From Pyrus communis (taxonomy: Eukaryota > Streptophyta > Magnoliopsida > Rosales > Rosaceae): 64,000 nucleotides of DNA. Positions 10,998 through 22,400 of this stretch are shown here, piece after piece. Location of the stretch: the NCBI RefSeq assembly GCF_963583255.1, contig NC_084810.1, forward strand, positions 10,313,853 through 10,377,852. The letters run 5' to 3'. A model generated the notes under the pieces. It was not told the DNA's origin and made no database searches. It was given only the letters and a program-made list of their open reading frames with translations. A program made the translations under genes and the position numbers. Positions within the stretch are counted from its first letter, which is position 1. Each line of letters opens with the position of its first letter.

Positions 10998-13189
10998 TTT
11001 TGCATAACCTCAGATGGTGATTTTGTATCCAGAACACGACTAGGCAGTTTGTTGATAAGGTAGGTGGCTGCAAGAACTCCTTGAGACCAAAACCTCTTAG
11101 GCACATTCATTTGCAACATTAGCGCCCTGGTTTTTTCAAGTAGGTCCCGATTCTTCCTTTCGGCAATTCCATTTTGCTGAGGAGTACCTACACAACTTGT
11201 TTGATGTATAATTCCATGGGTGCTCAAATAGTTAGTCATATTTTTGGATGTATATTCAGTGCCATTATCAGACCTTAGTATGTGGATTTGGGACGAAAAA
11301 TGGTTCATGACAAGATTATGAAAATCCTTGAAAGCATCCATAACTTCACTTTTGAATTTTAGGAGGTACAACCAAGTGGCTCTTGAGAAATCATCAACAA
11401 AGATAACGTAGTACCTATAACCATCAAAAGACTCTAGAGGTGCAGGTCCCCAAACATCGGAGTGCACCATCTCAAACAACTTGCTAGTCCTAGACATGGA
11501 AGAATTGAATGGGAGTCTAGTAGATTTTGACAAATGACAAATTTCACATACAAGGGAGGATTTGCATAAACTAGGGAACAACGTAGACAACACAAATTCT
11601 GAGGGATGTGCTAGGCGTTGATGCCACAACCGATGTTCTAGGTTTGAGCTGACTTGGAACCCCTTTGGAACATTGAGGTCCTCTGAAAAATAGTACAGCC
11701 CATTTAGGTAGTGACCTTCACCAATCAGCTTCTTGGTGGCTAGATCCTGAAAAACAACATTGTGGGGGGAAAAAATTGCACGACAGTTTAGAGAGTTTGT
11801 AATCTTTCCTACGGACAATAATTGAAAAGGAAAAGATGGAACATATAACGCTGTGGACTCAACAGTTTCTGAGATCAGTTTAACTTTCCCTATACCTAGA
11901 ACTGGCACACCTCTACCATTTGCTACAGAAACTAGTGATGGTTTAGTGTGGCTTTCAAAATCGTATAGCTTAGAATATTGATTTGTCATGTGATTTGTGG
12001 CACCTGAGTCTATAATCCAAAAATCATGAGAGTGACTAACATTTAGAGCAGTTGAAAGAGCACACATGATACCTGGAATGTCTCCTTGAGGTACATGACC
12101 AGATTCAGCTAAGAACCCTGCAAACTGTCCAAGAAGAGCAGTTTGACTTTCCCCAGTCGACGTTTCACCTGTGCTTCCTTTTCTGGTTTGAAGGTAGGTT
12201 GAGAACTCATTCAACAAGTCAGCCAGATTGGCTGTAAAGTTCATCGACCCACCGATGGATGTAGCAGCAGCAGCATGGTACTTGTTTATATGTGGTCTAG
12301 CGTGTGAGCCCTTATGATCTCTTAAAGGCTTGTTCTCAAACCTTGGCTTCAACTCAGGGTGCAATATCCAGCATCGATCTATTAGATGTCCAACATTATT
12401 ACAATGTAGACACTTCAGATCTGGCCTTTTTCCCTTGTATACTTTATCTCCAAATGACTTGTGATTTGTCACAAAAGCTCTAGCCTCAGACACACTAGGT
12501 TTTACGTCAACATTCATGACTTTTCTGCGTACTTCTTCTCGCTGGATAGTAGTGCAAACACTTGCAAATGATGGAAGTTCGGGATTCATTAGAATATGGC
12601 TTCTAAGATCTTCATATTCAGAACCCAAACTTGTAAGCAAATGAAAGATTTTGTCTTCCTCGGACCTTTTTAACAGTACGGCAGCATCGATAGTGTGTGG
12701 TCGATACATTTCTAGTTCGTTCCACATGTTTTTCATGCAACCGAGATGATGAACAAAGGATTTATCACCTTGTTGAAGACTTGCAAGATTCCTCTTAAGC
12801 TGGAACACTCGAGCAGCATTGTTTTGATTTCCATACATGTCCTTGACTGCCTTCCAAAGAGCACTAGAGGATTCTGAAAAACTGAAAATTTCAGATAGCT
12901 TAGGATCCATGGAGTTGAGGAGCCACGACATGACCAGCTGGTCTTTGCACAGCCATGCTTCATACTCCGGCGATGCGACGTCAGGTGCTTCAATACTTCC
13001 ATTGATGAATCCAAGTTTGGATCTTCCTCCAAGGGCAAGAGATATTGATATGGACCATGGAAGATAGTTAAACTCATTTAACAACACAGAACACAAACGT
13101 TGGTTTGGGTTGACTTCAGCTTCTGGAAAACTAGGGCGAGGAGCTGTGAAGCTTTCAGCTTCTGAGACAAAAAGATTATCTTCTGCCAT
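10985..13189 (-). CDS. Copia gag-protease-integrase polyprotein (N-terminal part)
   Basis: I place the start at the ATG at 13187-13189 (MAEDNLF...), 13 codons inside the longest frame, because the upstream residues lie in leader sequence close to the primer site. The gag domain includes [19 protein letters not shown]; a CCHC zinc knuckle [14 protein letters not shown] lies near 12375-12415. The protease active site DSGATNH is near 12000-12025. The integrase follows with its zinc-binding segment (HQRLAH ... CEICHLSKS) and the catalytic acids in [16 protein letters not shown] and [10 protein letters not shown]. The frame then ends early in the A-rich run at about 10990 and the polyprotein resumes in another frame. 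It makes the capsid, processes itself and inserts the element into DNA. Confidence 0.9.
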   Translation of the reverse strand: MAEDNLFVSEAESFTAPRPSFPEAEVNPNQRLCSVLLNEFNYLPWSISISLALGGRSKLGFINGSIEAPDVASPEYEAWLCKDQLVMSWLLNSMDPKLSEIFSFSESSSALWKAVKDMYGNQNNAARVFQLKRNLASLQQGDKSFVHHLGCMKNMWNELEMYRPHTIDAAVLLKRSEEDKIFHLLTSLGSEYEDLRSHILMNPELPSFASVCTTIQREEVRRKVMNVDVKPSVSEARAFVTNHKSFGDKVYKGKRPDLKCLHCNNVGHLIDRCWILHPELKPRFENKPLRDHKGSHARPHINKYHAAAATSIGGSMNFTANLADLLNEFSTYLQTRKGSTGETSTGESQTALLGQFAGFLAESGHVPQGDIPGIMCALSTALNVSHSHDFWIIDSGATNHMTNQYSKLYDFESHTKPSLVSVANGRGVPVLGIGKVKLISETVESTALYVPSFPFQLLSVGKITNSLNCRAIFSPHNVVFQDLATKKLIGEGHYLNGLYYFSEDLNVPKGFQVSSNLEHRLWHQRLAHPSEFVLSTLFPSLCKSSLVCEICHLSKSTRLPFNSSMSRTSKLFEMVHSDVWGPAPLESFDGYRYYVIFVDDFSRATWLYLLKFKSEVMDAFKDFHNLVMNHFSSQIHILRSDNGTEYTSKNMTNYLSTHGIIHQTSCVGTPQQNGIAERKNRDLLEKTRALMLQMNVPKRFWSQGVLAATYLINKLPSRVLDTKSPSEVMQNKKN

Positions 13190-13253
13190 TATCGAAACGA
13201 ATGTGCAGAAGAAGAGAAGGGACAACAATGGAGTCAGGCCGGTTAAGGTTCCG

Positions 13254-13265
13254 GCTCTGATACCA
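13254..13265 (-). other. Copia primer-binding site (initiator Met tRNA)
   Basis: On the minus strand tggtatcagagc directly follows the 5' LTR. It is complementary to the 3' end of initiator methionine tRNA, the usual primer of plant copia elements. Confidence 0.92.
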
Positions 13266-13541
13266 TGTGGAAAATATGGAAGAGAATGCTTTGTGGAAAA
13301 TATGGAAGAGAATGATTTTTCTCATTATATTTCTCTACAAGATTACAAGGATATATATACATGATACAAGTGTGTAGGTAGGACAAGGTAGCCGTCCTAG
13401 TGTGTAGGTAGGACAAGGTAGGACAAGGTAGGACGGCTGTAGGACGGCTTGACGGCTGTAGGACGGCTAGTGTGTAGGTAGGACAAGGTAGGACGGCTGT
13501 AGGACGGCTTGACGGCTGTAGGACGGCTAATTCTTCCAATA
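13266..13541 (-). repeat. Copia 5' LTR (276 bp)
   Basis: Same family as 8610-8841. Its inner edge carries an extra tandem copy of 26 bp (13266-13291 repeated from 13292), absent from the other LTR, plus more copies of the internal minisatellite. The target duplication cttgt follows at 13542-13546. Confidence 0.9.
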
Positions 13542-13546
13542 CTTGT

Positions 13547-13740
13547 AGGCCTGTTAAGTTTTATTCAAAGCCATCCACACTCGTGCGTCTAAGGGCGATA
13601 TGACGACATTCAATTCGGTTGTCGTAATCTTCTCCTGTGCTTTGAAAGTGCCAAGAATCTTCGTCTCCCGGCACGTTCGAAAAAAGACCCTGTAACTCGC
13701 TCCACATTAACCACAAATGCCTAAACCCGTCTTATTTGGG
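13547..13740 (-). repeat. Gene-like repeat copy 2, remainder; inverted-repeat arm 1
   Basis: Continuation of 8490-8609 beyond the copia insertion. It matches 3330-3480 in direct orientation and 14090-14262 in inverted orientation. Confidence 0.7.
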
Positions 13741-13774
13741 TAACAAGAGCTATCTAGTGAATCCAATTGTTCCA

Positions 13775-13984
13775 CCAAATTTAGAGCAACGCATTACTGA
13801 AATCTCCAGCAGTCGATTCGTCAAAATGGATTCGTAGAAATGACGAGCATGTGATGTAGATGAGATCAATAGAGCCTCCTTCCATGCAAGTCAAAGACAA
13901 CCTCTTCATCTCAATCAAGAACCGAAAATAGTTGAACGTCGTGGTGGACTTTGTTGGGAGAATCCCGATTGGCCTCATCTCCAC
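13775..13984 (-). pseudogene. Possible F-box/LRR gene fragment in the hairpin spacer
   Basis: The minus-strand frame contains MKRLSLTCMEGGSIDLIYITCSS followed by FLRIHFDES. The pattern of regularly spaced leucines and an ITCSS-type turn resembles leucine-rich repeats of plant F-box/LRR proteins. It lies in the spacer between the two arms of the inverted repeat and has no start or end of its own. The family call is a guess from style, not from a full domain. Confidence 0.3.
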
Positions 13985-14084
13985 TGTTGACTCGTCATCT
14001 CTTCGAATCCAATTGACGGATTGACTGTGGGAGATTTGAGTAATGTATCTTTGTTACCCATAAAAGAAGGGTTCAGGCATTTCC

Positions 14085-14520
14085 GAGGGCTGCGTACGCA
14101 CTATTTGTGGCTAATGTGGAGCGTGGCATAGGGTGCTTTCTAAACGCACCGGGAGGTCAAGATTTTCGGCACTCTCAAACCACAAAGAAAGATTCGACGT
14201 TCGTATAAAATGTCATCATATCGCCCTTAGTCGTAGGAGTGTGGATGACTTTGAATAAACTGACACATATTCACAAGTTCTGCAACATCAACGTTGAGTA
14301 AGTGTCGAATCATTAATTAGGTTTTTTGTTAGATTCATTGATTAAGTTTATTTTGATCAGATGCAGATCCTGATGCTTGAGAGGGGTAAGTATTATTTTT
14401 TCTAGGTTATTCAATTGTTTTTTTGTTTCATTTACTAAGTGAGATTTCAATTTTTTGAGTCTTTACTACCAAATCAATAGTGTGCGTAAAATCATTGAAT
14501 TCATGATTTTAGATGTGTCT
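14085..14520 (+). repeat. Gene-like repeat copy 3; inverted-repeat arm 2
   Basis: Its reverse complement matches 3050-3480 over the whole length and matches 8490-8609 plus 13547-13740. The plus strand keeps GFRHF...THYLWLMWSVA and, at 14376-14385, agaggggtaagt, a donor-like site. Together with arm 1 it could have formed a hairpin transcript before the copia insertion lengthened the spacer in arm 1. Confidence 0.65.
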
Positions 14521-14889
14521 TTTTTTTGCTGAACAACTAAGTGATTTCATGTTGTTTGCCTAATGGTGATGGGGTGGAATGAGGCCAAACAAGGCGTAAT
14601 ATTTTCAAGTACAGAGGTATTTGCTTGCTGATCTATTGGTGTATGAATGATATCAGTAAAAGGCAGACATTTGATAGCACTGGCAGATGGCTTAATGAAT
14701 GATTGAGTCCTTTGTGCATAAGTATGTTTTACATATATATATAAATTTAAAAAAGTCTTGATTTTTTTAATGAAAATTTCAATGTTCAAGTGCTCATTTT
14801 TACAAATATTTTTTGTTTCAAAAATATTTTTATAAAAGACGTTTTTAGTTATTTGAATGCATCTTCAAACGAGCTTTGTATAAGTTGTG

Positions 14890-15610
14890 CACCTTAGCTT
14901 TATCTCACTACACATTACTTAACAACTAATATCCATAACATATCTTTTTGGGTTTCACAATATCATAAACAATGTGTACAAGAGTCTAAGAGATATTGTT
15001 AATCAATATCATAAGCAATTCAGTTTTTGTTTCGGGTTTCGGACCATAAACTAGGTTTAATTTCTAATTTTTCACAAGTGACATGATTAGAAAACCCAAG
15101 CCATGCTTAATAGAGAAAAATAGTTGAAAGTCACATAATTCGTAAAAACTTGCATTTCAGTTGGTTACAAGTATTCACCCTTTTATTAAATATTTGAGTT
15201 TGAATCCCTCATCCCCCAATACCGCTTATAAAAAACCAAATCACATTCTTTAATTTGATTGGATATTCTCTTTCCCTTTCATTTTTTTTTTTATTTTTAT
15301 TTTTTGTCAATTAACTCTTTTGTTGTTACATAGTCTAACCTGCTACATAAATATACCACAATTGTAAATACTGGTTAAGTAAATTGTGTGACACCATATT
15401 GACAATTTAACAAACGGTATTCATAATGTTCTAAATTTTTTTATTTTACATAAACAAGTTTTGCAATTTGGTTATTTTTATACAAAACATTATCAAATTT
15501 CACTACATTATACGACTTATAAGTTGAGTACTTATTTATTCAAACAATGATAGTGTGAGACAATAAATTTCAGAAGAACGCAGAATAAACTTGGTCGTGG
15601 ATTAACAACT
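14890..15610. repeat. Third copy of a segment duplicated at 42.2 and 44.8 kb
   Basis: The stretch shares the order of landmarks found at 42240-42745 and 44815-45411: caattcagtttttgtttcgggttt, ttttcacaagtgacatgat, acaagtattcaccctttt, taacctgctacataa and ggttaagtaaattgtgtgacacc. It ends close to the Tat element, whose target site is also found uninterrupted near 39.9 kb. No coding capacity is apparent. Confidence 0.65.
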
Positions 15611-15652
15611 CAGATGGACGTCCGAGCTTACCAACTAGTTATTGATCTATTA

Positions 15653-15657
15653 GTATC
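15653..15657. other. Target site duplication gtatc (left) of Tat element
   Basis: gtatc stands directly before the 5' LTR and again at 28865-28869 directly after the 3' LTR. Confidence 0.9.
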
Positions 15658-16793
15658 TGTTTCGACCTAAAATTAATGGGTTGGGTCGAGTATGGAATTG
15701 TTCTCAACCCAGAAGCTCTGCTCGAGGATTGCTACAAACCAGCCGATTCATGGGCAGCCTAACTAAGGTCGGCCAAGTTCTGTTTTGGAAAAATACTCCA
15801 GATGAATAGGAAGTGATGGGCCCTATTGCGAAGCGGATGGATGAAGAAGTTGAGTCCTGATACAGTAAGGATTCTTGGCTGGATAAGGACGCTGAAACTT
15901 AGAAGTGAATGTGGCCTGATAAAGGGTTAAGTTCAAAATCCTAATGGGAGGAGGATTGGCCAAGATAAGATAGATTGGGGTGAGGAACCCTAGTCCAAGT
16001 ATGGTTTAACTCGACCTTAAGGAGGATTTGTTGCTATAAATAGAGAACAGAGTGCATTATTCAAGCCCCTCAAATTCAACACACAACTGCCCTGCGTAAA
16101 ACCTCTCAAACATCTTGAGATTTTTTTTTATTTTCTTTTTCCGCCAACACATCTTCAGTTTGGATAAACAACACTATTACCATAGAATCAGCTGACCAAT
16201 GAGCACTTTCAGTTTGGATAAACAGCACAGTGCCGAGGCCAATTGGTTACCTATCCAAGTCTCGGTCAAGAAGGGTTTCTGAATCCTTATTGGCAGAAGT
16301 CATCTTATTAGCCTTCTCGGCGAAGTAAGGTGTCACAAGTTATTACATTCGGCGCATTAAATGCCGAGTGGTTTTATGATTGGATACTCACAAGTAAGTT
16401 TCAGAGTTCGGCATTCTGACGGCCTAACCACATTTACCATCGAGACATACATCTCCTTTGAGTACTTGTGTCCATATCGTCTGGAGTTAATTCGGCGTGC
16501 TTATACTCTCATGAATATAATCATTGTGACCTTCGCCGACGATTCATGAACTTCGCAGAATTAGCAGCCTTGTCTTCAGGTTTGAGAATCCAAAGGCCGA
16601 GATTTGTTCCTTCCTCGGCGACAATCGCAAGATCAAGAAGTCAGCAGCGTATTCAATGCAGCATCAACAAATTTTACTCCTCGACTGAGCAAGGCCGACG
16701 AGTTGGCATGCCCCGCATTCAACCGAATGACGTAGTTAGCTCATTAGTTACTCGGCTTGCGCACCACGTAGGCTATAATTTTTAGGGTCAACA
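15658..16793 (+). repeat. Tat 5' LTR (1136 bp)
   Basis: Starts tgtttcgacctaaaatta and ends gggtcaaca. It contains a ctataaatag TATA-like site at about 16033 and repeats of cagtttggataaacagcac. The interior begins ttttagcatgcctagtggg; I do not assign the primer tRNA. Confidence 0.9.
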
Positions 16794-16851
16794 TTTTAGC
16801 ATGCCTAGTGGGACCTTGTGCTAGACCTTCGGAGTTCATGACCATTGAGAC

Positions 16852-18809
16852 ATGGTCCGTAAAGAAGAAAACAATCATGGGCAAGTCAACAACCGACTTA
16901 CCAGTACAAGGCCTTGGACAAGATTTGTCTCAGGTACAAAATCCCTTCATTGTTATGCCACTAGAGGCTATAAGTGTGACACACCGAATGAAGGAATTTG
17001 TCTCGGCGGACAGCCTCGCAACCCAGAAATTCCCAACCAAATCGCAGGCGTTTTCGTCGAAAAAATAGTGAAAGATTGCGACGAAGATGGTGGGGAAAAT
17101 TCTGATCCCCCAACTAGGTCGTTTCTTCGAAGACGACTTGATGAACAATCTCGGCAGGTCGAGCAGTCGATTGGTCGGAAAATGAATAATTTTCTTAAAG
17201 CAATACAAAGCAATAGTAATACACATACCATGTTGCTTAAACTATTGGTCAGTAAAGCCTTCAAAGATGGCCACGTCGGCCAACCTCAACAGCTTCCCTT
17301 TAAGAACATTACAAGTTGAGAAATGATCTGCTCGGCTCCAACCAATTGACGTGGAAAAAAGAGGAGGATCAAGTAGTAGATCCGATAAGCCTGACCAGGG
17401 AGTGGAAGCAATATCCGTCAATATGACTGAGGTCCAAAGGATGATCAATTCGACCTTAAACAAAGGGCCGAATTTCCCAAAGTTCATCCATCCGTACCCG
17501 GCTTATGTAGAAAGGTTTGAATATCCTAAAGGCTTCAAGATCCCGGACTTCAGTCTTTTCGTCGGAGAATCGTCCTTATCTTCGCTAGAACATGTAGCTC
17601 GGTTCACTGCATAATGTGTAGACATTAATAGCGACTTCCATAAACTACGACTATTCAACTTCTCATTAATGGGTTCAGCCTTTGCTTGGTATATTAACCT
17701 CCCACCGAACTCTATCCAGAGTTGGGAGGAATTGGTCAAGAAATTCCATGAACTATTATATCGACCAGGGATGGAAATGTCTGTTTCATCATTAGCTAGA
17801 ATGGCTCAAGCTTCAAACGAATCGCCAATGGAATACTTAACAAGATTCAAGTCGGCCAGGAATTGGTGCCGAGTACCTCTCCCTAAAGTTGAATTCGTCA
17901 GAATCGCTTTAAACGATCTGGACGTGGAATACAAAAAGAAATTCCTAGGGGCAAATATCCGAGATATGTACGAACTGGCTTAGCACGTTGAGTAGTATGA
18001 TTATTTGCTCTAGGAGGAAAAAATCTCAAGTCCCGATCCCGGGGAACGATATACAAGAATCCCATGGTTAGCTACGCATTGACCGAAAGCGAGTATCCTC
18101 AATACGTCAGTGTGGACACAGCTAAAATAGGAATAGAAAAACCATACGTTTGCAAGGCATTAACTCAAATCAGTCCCAAGGATGCCAAACCCGCTCGGCC
18201 TTTGAAGAGATGATTAAAACATCAAAAGTTTACACTTTCGATATCACCAAGGCCGATGCAATTTTCGACCAGTTGCTGTTAGCAAAGATCATAAAACTTC
18301 GGCTAGGACACAACATTCCTGAGGCCGAAGAATTGAAAGGCAAAATGTACTGCAAGTACCATAATTCGAACAAGCATGCTACCAATAATTGCGTCGTGTT
18401 CCGTGATGCGATTCAAAGTTGGATTGAGAAGGGCAAGTTAAAATTTCCTGAGAAACAGATGGCGGTTGACGCCAATCCCTTCCCATCGACGACAATTGGC
18501 ATGGTGGATGCTCATCTCCCTAAAAACAAAGGAAAAGGGAAGGCCGAATTCGTCCCAGTACAACATGTCCGTAAGCAAAGTGGTCAGCCGAGACTAAAGA
18601 TTAATTTATTTTCAAATGGACCACCCACGGAGTCTTCAAAGCTGGCCATTGTTAAACCTATGTCAAGTTCTAGTTTCGAAGAAACTGATGAATCAATGGT
18701 TTTGTGCACCTGCTGTAAAACACGAATGGCCCTAACCAAACCTAAAGAGAGACAACACCTCCAGCTCCAACTTCATGTCAGCTGTCCACGGCCGCAGCAA
18801 AACCTCTGA
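16852..18809 (+). pseudogene. Tat gag (broken)
   Basis: Successive frames at 16852-17319, 17351-17614, 17669-17983 and 18150-18809 together cover a Ty3/gypsy gag. The central retrotransposon gag domain is visible as FKIPDFSLFVGESS, then AFAWYINLPPNSIQSWEEL and ESPMEYLTRFKSARN. Further on MYCKYHNSNKHATNNCVVF is the cysteine/histidine segment typical of this group, followed by KGKLKFPEK. Stops at 17615 and 17984 and frame changes break it, so no full capsid protein can be made from this copy. Confidence 0.85.
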
Positions 18810-19402
18810 AGGAACTCGGTATCGGCCAACGCCGGCAGGTGTTCTAGTGGTTTGGCCCACAGTACAAACAAAAGATCCAACCCTAGTCAAGCGGCATCTT
18901 GACTTCGACGCACCATTCTATAATGAGGATTATTACTCATGTAACTCCAACAGTTCGAGTTCATTGGTGGGTCAAAAAAACCTTTAAGCCATGTAACCAA
19001 TGTTAGTACAGTTACAATTCTCCGACTAGCATGTATACAGCGTTATCCAAGTCTCAAAAACGTCGTTGCCAGTGGATAAACTGCATGGCCCAACGATAAG
19101 AAGCACAAGCTAATTCGACCACTCGATGGTAGCCAAAAAAGGCAGCAGGAAGCGGTGACGACCGACCTACCCCGACCATTAAGGCTGAATTACTTAATGA
19201 GAAAAATGCAGTTGATCGCGACTTTGAAACCACCATTGAAGAGTCCGAAAAATGCATCAAGCTCATTCTTCAACCCGAAGAGATGAAAACTCGTCTCGAT
19301 CATTTCAGATAAGAAGCCGAAAGTAAGCTTCCCCCATTACCACCGCAATAACCGTTAATAAAAGTATGACGCAATCTGCACCCTCCATTTCTGGGTGAAT
19401 CC

Positions 19403-22400
19403 TTGGAATACATGCGAGAATTTCATAAGAAAAATCTCGCCAATGACTTGTATGGACTAGCCAAGGCATGTCAGGAGGCCATCGATTTAGCACTAACTTG
19501 TCCTGATGCTGAACAGATTATTCAGAAAACCATCAATCCGGCAATAAAAGTTAGGTTCCAGCACATACGTGAGGCTCGAGTCCTCGGCTTTGAGGTCGAC
19601 CCATACACAGACATAGACACTGTCGAGCTACCTTTTTCACTTGAAGACCTTTAGTACCTGCGATATCATTTCGAAGTCTTCTCGGTTGTGTCCCTTTTTG
19701 GCCTTATGGCCGATAAGTAGCTTCATCGACGACAAGTCTCAAACCAAAGGAATGTTCCCGTTAGAAGTAAGCGTTGCAGGTCGCAACCACATGACTGCAT
19801 TCTTTATAATTGACTCAAAGACCAACTATAATGCATTGCTCGGCCGCGATTAAATCCATCAAACAAGTTGCATTCCATCATCGCTATACCAAGTTCTCAT
19901 CTTTGGGGACGGCAAATCGGTAGTAGTCCATCCAGCCGATAATCACCCATTTGAGACCAACATGATTCAGGCTAGTTATTATGATGATCATGTTTGCTAC
20001 ATTACCCTATAGGGTTTTAACAAGGACAGACGGCTGACTCGAATCTCAGTTCAGAAAGTCATCGAGGTAGGCGCCAAGATTGTACAGCAGGATTCGGCGA
20101 GACTCGACTTAGCATATCTAATTACCAACACCAATGACTGACGCCGCCAAGCAAGAAAGGCGTCGGGCCGCAGTTTCATCACCATGGAACGTCTGCTGGC
20201 TCATTGGTATGTTATTACCAAACAACCACACTCAGGCATAAACTTAATCAAATTTTTGGCCGAAGGAGATAACGGCCCAGTTTTATCGTTAGACAAAGTT
20301 CTGGCCGCATCGACTGAACTTGAAGACAATCAGCCCCAAGTCAATGACCCATTGGAAGAGATAAATGTTGGCACAACCGATGAGCCTCAGCAGTTGTTTA
20401 TTAGTGCGTTGTTGCCACCCCCCATGAAGGTCGAGCTTAGTAAATTACTCAACGAGTTTAAAGATTGTTTCATGTGGAATTATCATGAGATGCCAGGCCT
20501 TAACCGAAACCTCGTCGAACATGAGTTACGCATCAAAGTTGGTTGTAAGCCTTTTTGACAAACCCCTCGTCGGTTCTCGATAGAAGTACAACTCGGCATA
20601 AAGGATGAATTAATTCGACTTTTGAAAGCTGGGTTTATTCGGACCTCTTAGTACGTCGAGTGGTTAGCCAATATCGTCCCGATGTTAAAGAAAAATGGAG
20701 CCCTACGCATCTGCATCAATTTTCGTAATTTGTATACGGCAACTCCTAAGGATGCATACACGATGCCGATCTCAGATTTATTAATTGATGTCATAGCCAA
20801 TCATGAAATGTTGTCCTTCATGGACGGCCATGTTGGCTACAACCAAATCTTTATCGCTGAAGCTGACGTTCACAAGATCGCCTTCCGTTGCCCAGGGTAC
20901 TCAGCATATACGAATGGGTAGTTATGCCATTCGGCCTCAAGAACGCCGACGCCACATACCAACGAGCTATGAATTAGTTCAACTTTTGAAAGCCGGGTTT
21001 ATTCGGGCCTCAAGAACGCCGGCGTCACATGCCATTCGGTAGAAGTATATATTGATGATGTCGCATCTGGATGATCTTCGACAAGTTTTCCTTCGTATGC
21101 GTCAGCATAATCTCAAAATGAACCCGGCCAAATACGTCTTTGGTGTATCGATCGGTAACTTCTTAGGTTTTCTTGTGCACCATCGTGGCATCGAGGTCGA
21201 CGAAAATAAAGCATGCGCAATCATTAGCGCTCCACCCTCGACGACCAAGAAGCAACTCCAGTCCTTGCTCGGGAAGATAAATTTTCTCCACCGTTTCATA
21301 GCTAATTTGGTAGGCAAAATGAAAGCATTCTCTACACTCTTGAAACTTAAGGACTCAGATAAGTTTGTGTAGCGCAACAAACATCAGGCAGCTTTCATGC
21401 AAATTAAGGTCTCCCTTACCACGTCACCGGTGTTAGTACTGTCTCGCAGCGGTAGGCCTCTCACACTGTACATTTCGACAGCCGACGAGTCCATCAGTTG
21501 CCTCATCGTGCAAGATAATGATGATGGGCGTGAACAAGCTATCTTTTATCTCAGTTAGAATTTGAATTCGCCTGAGATCAATTATTCATCCGTCGAGAAA
21601 CTCTGATTAGCTTTGTTTTTTGCCGCATCAAAACTTCGGCATTACATGCTCTCATCAGTTACACAGGTCATTGCCTAAACAGATGTTATGCTTTACATGC
21701 TTACTCGGCTTATTGTAAAAGGCCGAATTGGGAAATAGATAATGGCATTATCAGAGTTCAGTTTGTAGTACGTACCCCAAAAGACCGTCAAAAGACAAGC
21801 TCTAGCCGATTTTTTTGCCCAACACCCTCTCCTTATGGTTTCGGAGGTAACGAAGTCAACATCAGTCTAGTCAAAACACGAGAAAATTACTGGACGATGC
21901 ATTTTGATGGTTCTAGCACCTCAACCTCGGCTGGTATTGGTATCGTCATTCCATCTCGCGACTAATGTTGTTGGTATTTCTCTCTTAAGTTAGATTTCAG
22001 TTGTACGAATAATTAGGCTGAGTATGAAGCTCTCATCATCAGCCTTCACGTCCTCCACGACTTAAGAGCAGCCCGTGTCCTCGTCCTTAATGATTCTGAA
22101 CTGGTGATAAACCAACTAAACGATGTTTTTCGTTGAATGAGTTGCACTTTGGTGCCCTATCACATGGTTGCCACCTATTTGGCTGAGTCATTTGAAAGAA
22201 TTACATTTGAGCACATTTCGCGCATTCGAAACACAGACGCAGATGAACTCGCCCAAATCGCCTCCGGAGCACAACTCCCAAGGGGCAAGTTAAGACTGGC
22301 AACACCCACAAAATGGCGGTCTTACTCAGCCTTAGTTAATCAGCAAGATTTCCAGCGCAGTCAAGTGATACGCACACGAGTAATGTCTTTACCGTTGTTA

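Larger units (their letters stand above)
8610..13541 (-). mobile_element. Ty1/copia retrotransposon, near-complete, minus strand
   Basis: The 4.93-kb element has short LTRs of 232 bp (8610-8841) and 276 bp (13266-13541), a 5-bp target duplication, an initiator-Met-tRNA primer site beside the right LTR, and a polypurine tract beside the left LTR. Its interior encodes gag, protease, integrase, reverse transcriptase and RNase H in that order, which defines copia. The LTRs differ mainly in copy number of a short ggtaggacaaggtaggacgg-type minisatellite and in a 26-bp duplication in the right LTR. One frameshift separates the coding region into two long frames; otherwise it is intact, so the insertion is fairly young. 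Confidence 0.95.
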
